A stretch of DNA of 64,000 nt from Globodera rostochiensis. Taxonomy: Eukaryota > Nematoda > Chromadorea > Rhabditida > Heteroderidae. The notes under the pieces were generated by a model that had not been told where the DNA came from, ran no database searches, and saw nothing but the letters and a program-made list of their open reading frames with translations. Below are positions 44,058-55,077 of this stretch, one piece after another. The stretch's first letter is position 1. Every line of letters starts with the position of its first letter. The translations under genes were made by a program, and so were the position numbers. The DNA is taken from contig JAEVLN010000002.1 in assembly GCA_018350325.1 (NCBI GenBank), positions 2,754,295 to 2,818,294 of the forward strand. Reading direction: 5' to 3'.

Positions 44058-46992
44058 TTATTCCGTGTCACATTTCACCATCGGCACGCCGTCGTTGATG
44101 CCCAACTTTTCATTTAACGCTTTGAGATAGAAACGGCACTCTCCGCGCAAATATTTGCGAATTCCTTTGGCGGTCGGCCGCTCGTTGGGATTTCTTTGTG
44201 TTGATGCCTAAATTGATCAAAATTTGATTTTGTTTTGTCAATTATTAGGCAATTAAAAAGAATTAATTACGAGAATAATTTTGCCCAACGATGTTATTTT
44301 GTTTGAATCGCCGACAACGATGAAGCGTTCAAATGCCAATTTAACGCATTTGTTGTACTCGTTTTTGCCGGTGTATTCCCGGCACATAAAATGGTAAGGG
44401 TTTCCGACCCGCGGCGTTAACATTTCATACAAAACAATTCCCAACGAAAAAATGTCGCATTTTGGTGTCAGTTCATAAGCGCCACTTATGCGTTCGGGAC
44501 ACGAATAAATTAAAGATCCAACCGAAGATTTGCGAGAGTCGCCAAAGTCGTCCAACTAAAAATGGCAAAAACATTTAAAAAACATAAAAATATTCAACAA
44601 AAAAGAATTTAAGTATTTTTATTTATACATATGGGTACCGATCCGAATCCCACTCTGAGTGTCGATTCAGTCCCATACTAAAACTAAGATTAAGCTTAGC
44701 TTAGGCCTAACTTGGGGTTTGTTAGGATTAGGCCTAACTATAAGCCTAAGCCTAGCTTAAGCCTATGCTTAGGCCTAAGCCACCCTGGCTTGGGGTTTGT
44801 TAGGCTTAGGCCTAACTATAAGCCTAAGCCTAGCTTAAGCCTAAGCTTAGCTTAGGCCTAAGCCACCCTGGCTTGGGGTTTGTTAGGCTTAGGCCTAACT
44901 AAAGCCTAAGCCTAGCTTAAGCCTAAGCTTAGCTTAGACCAAGCTTAGGCTTAGCCTAAGACGTGCAGGGGATTCGAGACACTTTTGGCTGGAGTAAGCT
45001 TCGAACTAAAAGCGATAAATTACATTGTTTTTTGGTAGTTTTTCACCAAATAAAATTGCACTGCCAAAATTGTCTATTATTGTCTTCACTTTTACAATTT
45101 TTCCCATAAATTCCAAAACATTGTCCGTTGAATCGGCGTCTTCCACAAAAAAGAATTTTGCCAAATTAACATTCAAATGCGTCCCAACTAAAAACAAATT
45201 AATTAGCACATTACTTTTAAATGTTACATATTTGTAAATAAATAAATATTCAATTAAATTAATATGCAAAAATACATTTATGGAATTCCTCCAACGCCTT
45301 TAGCATTTGTTCGTAAAGAGCTTGTACAAAACCAAGCCTTTCTTCTTTGTCGCTATTGTGCCAAAATCCATAAAAATCGATCAAAACATTTTCAGCCACC
45401 AATTTAATCACCGGTCCGTTTTCTTCACTGCGAAAATAATTTAATTACATATTTTAAAATTTAAAATTTATGAAAAATTTGTTTCGATATTTAAAAGAAG
45501 AAAAAAATGTTTTTGCATTTAAATATTACCTTTCAAACAATCGCATAATATGTTTAGTTTTGCCCGATAATTCTTTTAAAACTTTAATTTCCCTTTTCAT
45601 CCATTCGTTGATTAAATTGGGGTCATTTTTAGTGTCAACTTCTGCCAAAGTCATGCATGCTTCGTAATATTCCGAATTAACTTTGAAATTCTGAAACAAT
45701 TTCCTTTACATAATGTTGATTTAAATAATATTTAAATATTTTATAATTTTTTCTTGATTTTATTAAAACCTTTATAAAATGTTGCACTTCAACAAAAGTG
45801 GTTCGATTAATGGTAAAAAATGAATTGCCAACTTTTTCCACTTTTCCATATTCGCTTAATTTAATTTTGTTGTCGCAACGACATTTTGCCCCCGTTGACC
45901 GTTGAAATAATTCGTTTAGTAAACTCACTAAATTCACAATTAAATTAAATAAATATTTAATTTAATTTACATTTTTGTGCATCGGTTGTTGCCCCATATT
46001 CTGCAAAAACATTGTCAAACTCAATTTTCGTTTTCGAATTTTTTTGCCATTGTTCTTTCAGCACATTTACTGTAAAATTTAAAAATAAAAATGGAATAGG
46101 TGCTAATTTGAGTGTTTATCACACTTTTGGCGGCCATTATCGCACTGTTTTGGTCTTTATTTGTCAGTTGCACTTCGGCTTCCTTTAAATTTAAATCAAA
46201 TTAATCACAAATTTAATTATTTAAATTATCAAACATTTTTTATTCACTTGCTTTTAGTAATTTAAAACAAAAACCTCCTCTTCTGCTAAAAAAGCGCCGA
46301 GTTCTCTGTGAATTTGTTCACGCAATGACCCGTCCTGAAAATTGCCATAACCAGCAGATTTCATTTGCGTTTGAGCACCTACAAATTTATTGATTTAAAT
46401 CCGAAAATATAATTAGCTAAATTTAATTACCATATAATGAGTTCGGAAGACCGATTAGCTAAATTTAATTACCATATAATGAGTTCGGAAGACCGACAAC
46501 ACCGCCAGACGACGAATTTAAACGAGTTGAAGAGCCGGACGCCGAGCCAGCGATTGCCTTCAATTTTATTGTTTTGATTTATTTATTTAAATATTACCAA
46601 CGGAAGAAGTGCCATCGCCCCAATTTTCTTCAGAATGCCGCCATTTGCTTTGCTTTTGTCTAAATTTTACATTAATTTTTTGTTAAAAACCAATTTATAA
46701 ATTTGTTTGAAAAAAATGCAAAACATTTTTTAATACTTTTTTGTTTCGGTTGATTCATTTTGTGCCCTTTGTCCATTTGCATATTCTTCGGCATTTCATC
46801 GGAATGCTCAAACAAATTTGGATCCACGCCGGCCAAGTCAATTTTGAGGCCATTATTTTCCGTGCTGTCAGAAGGATCGGCGAGAACAAAAGAAATTCCT
46901 GCCGAATTTTGCACCAATTTCGTTGTCTTTTCCGCTGGAGGGGCAAAACAAAAAGCAAAGAAAATTGGCAATAAAAAAATTGGCAAATTCAT
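44058..46992 (-). CDS. Secreted degenerate kinase homologue (pseudokinase)
   Basis: About eleven exons join in phase from MNLPIFLLPIFFAFCFAP (46992), a signal peptide, through a Ser/Gly-rich linker (AIAGSASGSSTRLNSSSGG) and helical segments to a kinase-like region. Degenerate features: a loop IKLSEYGKVEKVGNSFFT instead of GxGxxG; CMTLAEVD where VAIK is expected, with no lysine; a normal-looking alpha-C segment (REIKVLKELSGKTKHIMRLF); catalytic loop HLNVNLAKFFF lacking the catalytic Asp and Asn; IIDNFGSAILF for DFG; then IYSCPERISGAYELTPKCDI and FSLGIVLYEMLTP, typical of the C-lobe, ending CDTE with TAA at 44058. An inactive kinase fold is likely. The intron at 44580-45000 contains the inverted telomeric repeat. 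Confidence 0.75.
44636..45005. repeat. Dispersed repeat with TTAGGC core, three internal units
   Basis: Flanks match those of 43365-43590 in reverse orientation (CGAATCCCACTCTGAGTGTC; GTGCAGGGGATTCGAGAC). The core has three units of about 95 bases, each GGGGTTTGTTAGGCTTAGGC, CTAACTATAAGCCTAAGCC, TAGCTTAAGCCTAAGC, GGCCTAAGCCACCCTGGCTT. Confidence 0.8.
46415..46500. repeat. 43-bp tandem duplication covering a splice donor
   Basis: GCTAAATTTAATTACCATAT + AATGAGTTCGGAAGACCGA occurs twice. On the minus strand the unit includes the end of the LPNSLYG exon and its GTAATT donor, so the donor is duplicated. Using the second donor would add an in-frame stop. Confidence 0.85.
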
Positions 46993-48366
46993 CGCTTAAA
47001 TAAAATAAAATTGAAATGCAACAAATTCTAAAAAATAAGTGAAAAAAATGCATTTAAAAAATATGTAAAAAATCATTTATATGTAATGAATTTAATGGTG
47101 ATGTGACATTATTCATTTAATGCAACATTTCCGGTGAATATAATTTTATGTTGTCGTGGCATTGGCATTTTTTGTAAAAAATTCATCAATGGCGGAAGGA
47201 AATATTAACATTTGTTAAGCAGGAAAATGTTTAGATATTTCCAATAAAACAAAAACAGCAAATAAATGTAAAACAAAAGTCGAAACATTGCAATATTCTG
47301 AAATATATTCAATTTAACATTTTTATATTAGGCAACGATATTTCAAAATAAATAATAAAATCATTTTGGGCAGTCCCAATTTATAAAAAATTATTTTGCA
47401 TCGAAATTCTTTTCATTTCCATAGGCAAATTCGTTTGAAAATCCCTCGGAGCTCGATTTAGTGTTGATACAAAAACTGCAACAATTTGTTGACTAATCGC
47501 TCTAAATTATCCGAAAATAATTTTAAGCCATAAAATTAGGCTTTTTTAAATTTTCCACAATAATTGCCTAAAGCAATCCAAATAAAAATTAAAAGAAAAA
47601 GGCATTGAAATTGCTAATTTGTTGCCGCAAATATTAAATGCTGCCCACCTTAATTAGTATCAAATTGAGCGTCAGACAAAGTGCCGACATTGCAACGATT
47701 GACAACTCATTTTAGTCCAAATGCAGCCAAAGTGCCGGTGCCGTCATAAGTCGTGCAATTTTTTAAACAACAAAATCGTTCGGCCTAAAAACGTCTACTT
47801 TTATTGAATTAATTTTTAAACTGAACGGCGTCATTAAAGGTTTAATTAGTTTTATGATCTCTAATGGACAATGAATGAAAGTCGTTTCACAAAAGTTTCC
47901 ATTTTTGAATATTGCCGTTTCTCACGCAATTTTAGCCCCAACTAAAATGCATTAATTAACCAATGCATTTTTGGAATCTTTTTTTTGACTTAAATTATTC
48001 TATTAAAATAAAAATATTCAAGCGTGAGAAATGTAAGTCCAACAAAAACAAAAATTTTTTTTCTATTTAAGTTTTTTATAATAATACTTTTTTTTGGTAT
48101 TTTGTTGAAAAAATAAAGTATTTAAATATAAGAAATTATATATTTGTTTATTTTTATTTTTTAAACTCGTTGATCCTGGATTTAGCTTTACAAATTGCAT
48201 TTGTAAAATTATTAAATAGATTATCATAAAAAAGAAGGAATGATTAACAATAATTTTAGCGAATCCATGGATTAATAAAATTAAATAATCAAATCAAAAA
48301 ATGTTATTCAAAACAATAATTAATTGTTAATTTCATTTTTAAAAAAAGGCTCTTTGGTGGGTTCAA
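46993..48366. other. Intergenic, AT-rich
   Basis: About 1.4 kb between the 5' end of the pseudokinase gene and the 3' end of the phosphate transporter gene. No ORF, repeat array or element end that I can support. Confidence 0.5.
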
Positions 48367-51083
48367 TCAAAGAAAGGCCACTTTCAGTGCGAACATTATA
48401 AACGCCGAGAACAGGGCGGACAACGGCAATGTAAGCAGCCAGGACATGGCCACGTTGGTCAACACCCGCCAGTCGACTCCCTCACCCGATTTGATTAGGC
48501 CGACAAACATCACACTGCCGATCTAAACATTAATTAGGTAATTAGCATAATCAAAACATATATTTAATTCTCACCAAGCAATGAGTGCTCGAAATGGGAA
48601 TTCCAATTTTGCTTGCACATAATACTGTTATTGCCATGCCGAATTCTATTGCGAACCCGCTATGATAAAAAAACAAAGTTTTTCATTAATTAATTTCAAA
48701 AGCCATTAAGGGGTAGTACTTGCACGGATTAATCTCGGTGATTTTCTTTCCGACTGTTTTCATAACTGCAAATGAAATAATATTAATAATTAATTATTAT
48801 ACCTATTTGTGTAAGCATATTCAATTCCTAATAAAGTTATATACAATTAAGGTAGCTTTATTTATATACAATTAAGTTAGCTTTATATAAATATATAATA
48901 TTTTGAATTGCCTCGATGTCCAAGTGCCCAAAATCCGAAGCAAGTGCCGGAAACGCCATAGAACCTGCGCAAAAAACGTATTCATTCAATGAACTGCTTC
49001 AGAAACAAACATCATCCACAGCGGCGTGTCGCCCTGTTGCAGCACATTTTGTGAGTTGTAAATGTCCAACATTGCTACCAGTGGGGCAATTGTGTGGCTT
49101 ACGTCACTTGCCTATTGAAAATAATACATTATTTATTTATTTATTTATTTATTCAATATTAATAAATAAAATCAGTCAAAATGCACGAATATAATAAAAT
49201 AAGAATTTAAATATAATATAATTGTAAGCAATGCAAACTTACGCCATGGGAAAAGCCAGCAAAACAGCCCGTCACAATCTTTAAAATGGAAGAAAATTTG
49301 AAAACCATTTTAAAATATATTTTTTTTTTACTTGGACGATACTGAAAAGACGCAAAGTGTCCGCGTCTTCTTTCCTTTCTCGCCGCGGAATAAACCAGTC
49401 CAAAACGCCGCGGGGGGCTGAAAAAGATGGCACATTTATTGTAAAATTATTAATAATATTTTATTGAAAATATTATTAATATATTGAAAATATTATTAAT
49501 AATATTTTATTGAAAATATTATTAATAATATTTGGCATTTAAATATAATACATACAGCAGTTAAATGGTTGTGAACGGTCGACGGGCAAATTGCTGCTGC
49601 TGTTGCATTCTTTCTCAAATTGGTTCGTTATCGTAGTCGACGGACTGTTCGTAATTGAAATTACTGTCGTCTTCATTACTTTTTTTCCGCCTAAAATAAA
49701 TGAATTAAAAAAATATTTGTTAATTATAAATATTGTTCGACCAAGAAAATAATACCCTTAGCCCAAATGATGAGTTTTGGCCTCAAAATGAACAAATAAA
49801 TTAGCATAGCACAAAGTCCAACGCCAACGCTGATCAGCAAAGCCAACCACAACGGAATTTGTTCGAGATGAAGCACTAATTAATTTGAATAAATTAATTA
49901 AAAATAATTAAAGACGGTAAATTAATTCAAACAAAAAAAGACCTCGTGATCCCTCAAAAACAACCATAAAAGTGTAGAAAGTGAAGCAGAGAAAATAAAA
50001 AACGGGCATTATGCGAAGGCCACAAACAAATGGATTTTTCTTAATAAAAAACAAAATTAATTTTTATTTTAAAACAAATTTATTCACCCTTCGAAGCACC
50101 GCAAAATCGATGATCATATAAATGATTGTCGAAATTGTGCCAGAAAGAACCGGAGACACAACCCAAGAGATGACAATTTTGAGCACCTTCAAAAAAATAT
50201 ATATATTTTTTAAATATTTAAATTTAAATTTGTTGTTGAACGGATTGATTGGACTGACCATGCTCCAATGAATGCCGGCATTTCCCTTCATCAACAGCGT
50301 AAATCCCAAAGTTGCGCCCACAATGCTATGAGTGGAAGAGATTGGCAAACGAAAAACGGTGGCCAACATTAGCCAACAGGCACAGCCTTAAAGAAATTGC
50401 TAAAAAATTGCCGGATGATTCGGTTCCCGCCCGCCGGTTAAAAAACCTCCGAGGATGGCCACCTGTCCAACGAGCAAATTCTGGGGAGCGTCCGTGTACA
50501 GCTCGATCTCCACAATGCCTTTCCGAACGGTGTCCACAACGTTGTAGCCTTACGAAAAAAAAGGTAAATTAAAATTAAATACAAGTACATAAAATAAAAA
50601 TTGAATTATTTTATTTTTCAAATAATGAAAATGCCATAATCCATTCAAATGCATTTGTTATTACCTACAAGAGTTGCACCCGCCGTTTCCATAATTGTTG
50701 CCATTATCTTTTGATTGTTTAAAAATTTAATAATTAAAATATAAAAAGGTAAATGGGTATTTTTACATTTGCTTTTCGAAGTGTGAGAACTTTTGACCCA
50801 ACCGACGTTCCGAAGGCATTCGCCACGTCGTTGGCGCCCATGCCAAAGCCGAGCAGAAAGGAGCAAACAAAACCGGCAATTACAGCCCATAAAAAGTTGT
50901 GCTAAAATTTTGACAATATTTTATTTTATGTAAAAGAATTAAAATTAGTTTAATTTTTTATTACATTTACTTTAATTGGATTTTCTATATAATTCTTACC
51001 TGAAAATCTTGAAGTGCCAAAACTGTGCTGGTTACGATGGGCAGAATTGTTGTCATTAATGAATTTGTCGTTAACGTTTCCAT
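48367..51083 (-). CDS. Sodium-dependent phosphate transporter, PiT/SLC20 family
   Basis: About 13 minus-strand exons. Start [15 protein letters not shown] (51083). The first PD001131-type signature is in [19 protein letters not shown] (about 50800). Further: [27 protein letters not shown] (about 50310), a central hydrophilic loop, [20 protein letters not shown], the second signature region [20 protein letters not shown] (49290-49060), [11 protein letters not shown] (about 48600), and the end [20 protein letters not shown]...FALKVAFL with TGA at 48367. This is the inverted-repeat topology of plasma-membrane Na+/Pi cotransporters. The second signature, normally GxNDVANAxGPLVA, is altered to [14 protein letters not shown]. 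Nematodes usually have several PiT paralogues. Confidence 0.9.
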
Positions 51084-51778
51084 CTTAGACACAAATAAAT
51101 AAATAAAATATAAAATAAATTAGAAAAAAAAACCTGGAATTAAACGAATTGAATCATCAAAAAAGCATTTAAAATGATTAATACCTAATTAAAAATGGAA
51201 TGCAACAAGAAATGGAGCGATTGGTCTTTTTCATTCTTTATCAGTTTAAATGAACAATTTGTATTGATTTGTTGAAGAAACAGGGGTTTTTTAATTTTAT
51301 TTAAAATTACAAAATTGGGCACAAAACAATTTCAACTTTAAATGTTCCAATTTCAAATAATAATAAAAATATTTATGCGATCAAAAATCGCTATTCCCGC
51401 CGGCGTCATTGGGGATGTTAATGCTCCGTCGGTCGCTGATGAACAATAATAACATTTATTACAAAAGAAAAATTGGCGCAAATAATTGAGAAATATAAAT
51501 GATCGATCCGTTCCAACCCTTCCGGTGGACTTTTTTGAACAATCGTTTATTTTTAAAGTTATAATCGTCGCCGACGCGTTTTGGACTCGTTTTGGGACAA
51601 ATATTTTCCTTCGCCAAATTGTGTTGGGGGTAGAGACCGAACGATCTCAAGCCATTTTCTGTACAATCTTTAAGAAAAATTAGTTGGAAATTATTTTTTT
51701 TAATTATGTTTCAAGAGAATTTTTAAAAATATAAAATAATAAATGTTAATTACACAAATTTCTAATTTACGATCAGAG
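51084..51778. other. Intergenic; unsupported frame
   Basis: The minus-strand frame at 51459-51650 is open (SFGLYPQHNLAKENICPK) after an AAAG site but has no partner exon. FISDRRSINIPNDAGG near 51420 could be a terminal exon. Neither is called. Confidence 0.3.
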
Positions 51779-52369
51779 CTAATCCGCATAATGTTCCAAT
51801 TGTGCCAACACTTTCTGAATTTGAAATAACGCATAAGTTTCCGGATGAGCGGTGTAAAAATGGTCATAAAGACGAAGATTCGACTGCCGGGCACTGCGAT
51901 TTATTTTGAGTCCACAAAAAGCACACTTAAAAAGCATACAATTAGTGTAAAAATAATAAAATCTTCGGGATTGGTCGGGATCTGAGCCGGAATCTCCCAA
52001 ACCGACGCATTTTTGTGCACTTTTGGGATTGGGTCGGAATTTAGCCGGGATGCCGGATCCCGAAAAGTTGCCAATCCCTACTTTGTAAGCGATTAAACAG
52101 GAATTGATTTTTAAGCAAAAATAATTGATTTAATAGTCTATAAATGCCGTCACCGGCTGGCTCACTTTTGCCAAATTTCCTGAACGTGTCCATTTGAACA
52201 ATTGGTGCAAATTGACGCGCTCATTTTCAGTGCCGCAAAACATTTCGTTGTTGTTAACATGTAAAAACTGTTGACGCAGCTGTTGCAAAACTCTGACATT
52301 TTCGAGCAGTTCGTTCAGTTCGTTTTGCAACTCCTCCGCCGTTGGGGGCTTTTCGTCCGAACATTTCAT
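51779..52369 (-). CDS. Small C2H2/BED-like zinc-finger protein
   Basis: Exon 1 (52369 to about 52158) encodes MKCSDEKPPTAEELQNELNE and a leucine-rich helical region (LLENVRVLQQLRQQFL). After a GTGAGC donor, a 230-base intron and a TTTTTAAG acceptor, exon 2 encodes CAFCGLKI...LYDHFYTAHPE, a C-x2-C...H-x4-H zinc-binding pattern, and ends LAQLEHYAD with TAG at 51779. Phase is kept. The intron carries the element at 51964. The start codon lies only 22 bases from the ATG of the divergent gene at 52392, so the two share a promoter region. A nucleic-acid-binding role is inferred from the finger only. Confidence 0.7.
51964..52080. mobile_element. hAT-like element remnant, GGGATTGG/CCGGGAT theme (intronic)
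   Basis: Right end GCCAATCCCTA, left part TCGGGATTGGTCGGGATC; the interior has GGGATTGGGTCGG and GCCGGGATGCCGGATCCC. No clear target duplication, so the left end is probably eroded. Confidence 0.5.
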
Positions 52370-52391
52370 CCCAAAAAGCGTTTTAGAAGGA

Positions 52392-52728
52392 ATGGCTCGT
52401 GGACGACATTTTGCAGATAATGCATGGAATAGAAAAATCCAATTGAAACTTTTTGAATGGAAAGGATTTGAAAACGAAACTATTCGTAAACCGGCTGATT
52501 TTGCATTTAAAAATTAAACTTGTTTCTTAATTGAGTTTGTTGCTTTCATGACCTCAGGCATCCTTTGATTTTGTTATAAAAATTGTCTTTTTTCAAGGTT
52601 TGTTGGGCAAACATTTTATCGGGCTTCATCATTACAAAGGTTTTCTAAACAATTGGAAACCGGTGTTCGAATCGGAGCTGAATCCCAAAGCAAAAAGGCA
52701 ATTTAACAAAGACCAAACGACAGTTTAA
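52392..52728 (+). CDS. Small basic protein, two exons (74 aa)
   Basis: Exon 1 MARGRHFADNAWNRKIQLKL...FENETI ends at a GTAAAC donor; exon 2 after TTTTCAAG begins LLGKHFIGLHHYKGFLNNW and ends NKDQTTV with TAA at 52726. The junction (ATT C|GT TTG) keeps frame. The start ATG is preceded by GTTTTAGAAGGA, a possible trans-splice acceptor. The protein is basic, aromatic-rich and of the size of small mitochondrial or ribosomal components, but I do not recognise it. Confidence 0.55.
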
Positions 52729-52942
52729 AAAATTCTATTTTTTCTCGACATAAAGACAAAACACCGAATTCTGTTGCTCTTTGTCCGTCCTCCCCTCACA
52801 CTTTCTCGAACTTTTACCAAGAAACTTCCAAATTAGCTGCCCGAATTGGACAAAAAATGTGCTAAACAATTTTTGGGTCGGACTTTGAATAACTTTTTAT
52901 TCCATAAAATTATAATTCTGATTCTGTAATAAATCAAATAGA

Positions 52943-53204
52943 TCAGCAGTCATCAACACTTTTTCGTGCGGCAAATAAAGCTCCCAAAAACATAACCGGT
53001 CGAATCATCCAGAATGTTGCAAAATTCAGCCAGCGGTGACTCAGTTTCTGAAATTAAACAAAAATATATAAATGGAGCTCAAAACGTTGTGCGCGGAATG
53101 TATAAATAAAAATAAGCACCGTTTTTTGGTTTGTTGAGGGGGGGGGGGCTAACTGGCTTCGATGACCCGGATTTGCGCATCTCAATTTCTGCCAGGACTT
53201 TCAT
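52943..53204 (-). CDS. Small protein with one hydrophobic segment (62 aa)
   Basis: Exon 1 MKVLAEIEMRKSGSSKPVSP...NQKT contains a C10 run read as Pro codons and ends at a GTGCTT donor. Exon 2 after AATTTCAG reads KLSHRWLNFATFWMIRPVMF...LGALFAARKSVDDC, stop at 52943. Phase 0 on both sides. The single hydrophobic segment with basic flanks suggests a small membrane (perhaps mitochondrial) protein. The same exon 2 is also open in another frame, so the model is moderate. Confidence 0.45.
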
Positions 53205-53274
53205 GAAACCCAAAATTAGAAATTTGCAAAATTTCAAGGCCTCTAATTATAAAAACGAATATTTATTTATTAGA

Positions 53275-55077
53275 TTACCTTTCGCCAAAAATAGTAAGCA
53301 GAAACCAGAAAATCTGTAATTTTAAAAGTAAAAATCAAGGTTTAGCTTTATTATTGTGACAACCGACCTGAATGATGTCAAGGAACACCGCAATCGAAGC
53401 AAAAATGTGCTCTTCCGGAGAAATTTCGTAGGTACGACCGCCCATAATCATCTAAATTTAAATTAAAATACAAATAAATACGTAATTCCGATATTCAATT
53501 AATTTACAATTAATTTAAAAATCACCTGAACGTCAACCGCCAGCCAAATCATGAAAAGAAAGGCGCCGATTGCCGCGTACACAACGAACAGAGTGCGCAC
53601 GTTGGTGAATATGCCGACGATTATCACAATGAAACCGAACACCATCAGGCACATTGTGGCAATAAACAAAATGCCCATCATGCTAAAAACGGGAGGGGAG
53701 TGACAGACATTTGTTTATTTAAATTATTTAACAAATTACAATTAATAAATTTGCTTAAACTAGCCTGGTCAAGTCCTTTTTGGTGATTGTGGCGAAAAGC
53801 GCAACTCCAAAGCAGGAAAGCGAAGTGAGGGCAAACGCCATGAACACGGATTCGATGGCATATTGGGCCGTGATCACCATCGTCATGAAACCGATGGACA
53901 AAGTCTGTAATGTTGATGCTGATCACTACTGATCAGTCAGTTCAGTAAATGATCAGTAACAGGTTGAATAGGTTAAAAACGAGATCACACAAATAGCCTA
54001 GACTCAAAAGTTTTCATATGCGCTTAAATTTAGCGATTTTGAAAGATTTGCACACGCACCAGAAGGCCAAGCAAAATGATGTTTGTCGGGAATGAACGAC
54101 GGACGCCTTCGCAGCAAATTAACGCCAAGTAAACGACGAGAAACACGCCGCTGAAAGAAAATAGGTAATTTTTTTTATTTCAATTTAAATAAATTTGATG
54201 AATTTTTGTAACTTACTATCCCAAAAAATACACGCCGACATTTTGCCGCACAAAGCCCATCATCGGCTTGTGCATGAACGGAAAAGCACTCATCGCAGCA
54301 ACCACCGCCAACTAAATTTTGTTGCCAATCATTTCCTGATCATTTTTTTGGCACAAAATCCTTTTTCTGCTTGCAGGGCCGTAGCCAGAAAAAATTTTCG
54401 AGGGGGGGGGGGAATCGATTCTTAGGGATGCATTTTCCGTTTTTATTGCATTTTTGTTAAAGAATTTTTTCTTTCAAACAGTTGGATTTTAGAGGTGTGT
54501 TTCGCTTTTTTGCATTTTTCTTAAGCAATTTTCCAAAAAGAGCCGGCACTCAAATGTCAAATTTTTTGAACTTTTGATGTAAATTTGTTAAAAAAATAGG
54601 TCAAAAATTTGTAAAAGTGTAAAACAAAAAGGTCACCCCTATGGTTTTTTTCTCAAAAAACATTTCGGGGGGGGGGGGGAGACATGGCCCCTCGGCCCCC
54701 CCCTGGCTACGGCCCTATCTACTTGAATCCAAAATGTTCTTTTTCTGTACCATAAAGGCAACTGTCAAAAACACTTTGCGCACGAATTGGGCCCGGATTG
54801 TTTTGTTGTTGAAGCCCAACTCATTCTTCGGCATGCCACCGGCAATGCCATGCTCCGCAAAGTGTTCCGCATGATACGGCTGATGTTGTTCTGAAAACCC
54901 AGCATCGTATTTAAATAAACTCAACATAATTATAAAATTCTTTAAAAATGTGCTCTCTTTTTGCATGCCTTGGGGCGGTGGCACGTTCCATCCCGCCGAC
55001 TGTTGCTGGTACGTGTTGTGTCCCCCCGGGGGCGGATAGCCGTAGCCTTGCTGTTGGCCGTAGTTGTAGTTGGACAT
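53275..55077 (-). CDS. Bax-inhibitor/Lifeguard (TMBIM) family membrane protein
   Basis: Start MSNYNYGQQQGYGYPPPGGH (55077), the Pro/Gly/Tyr/Gln-rich N-terminus typical of Lifeguard proteins. Then KTIRAQFVRKVFLTVAFM, FVRQNVGVYFLG, VVYLALICCEGVRRSFPTN (the C-E-xxRR-xP-xN signature), TLSIGFMTMVITAQY, CFGVALFATITKKDLT, a TM pair (FIATMCLMVFGFIVIIVGIF, YAAIGAFLFMIWLAVDVQ), and the C-terminal signature MGGRTYEISPEEHIFASIAV...FLDIIQ, ending IFWFLLTIFGER with TAA at 53275. Seven membrane segments. The family regulates ER/Golgi calcium and apoptosis. Introns carry a TGATCA cluster (about 53915-53960) and the element at 54374. Confidence 0.9.
54374..54717. mobile_element. hAT-type MITE, GGGCCGTAGCCAG ends (intronic)
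   Basis: Ends CAGGGCCGTAGCCAG / CTGGCTACGGCCCTA; flanks TCTGCTTG and TCTACTTG match at 7 of 8. G10 and G13 runs occur next to the ends. It sits in the first or second intron of the Lifeguard gene. Confidence 0.85.
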
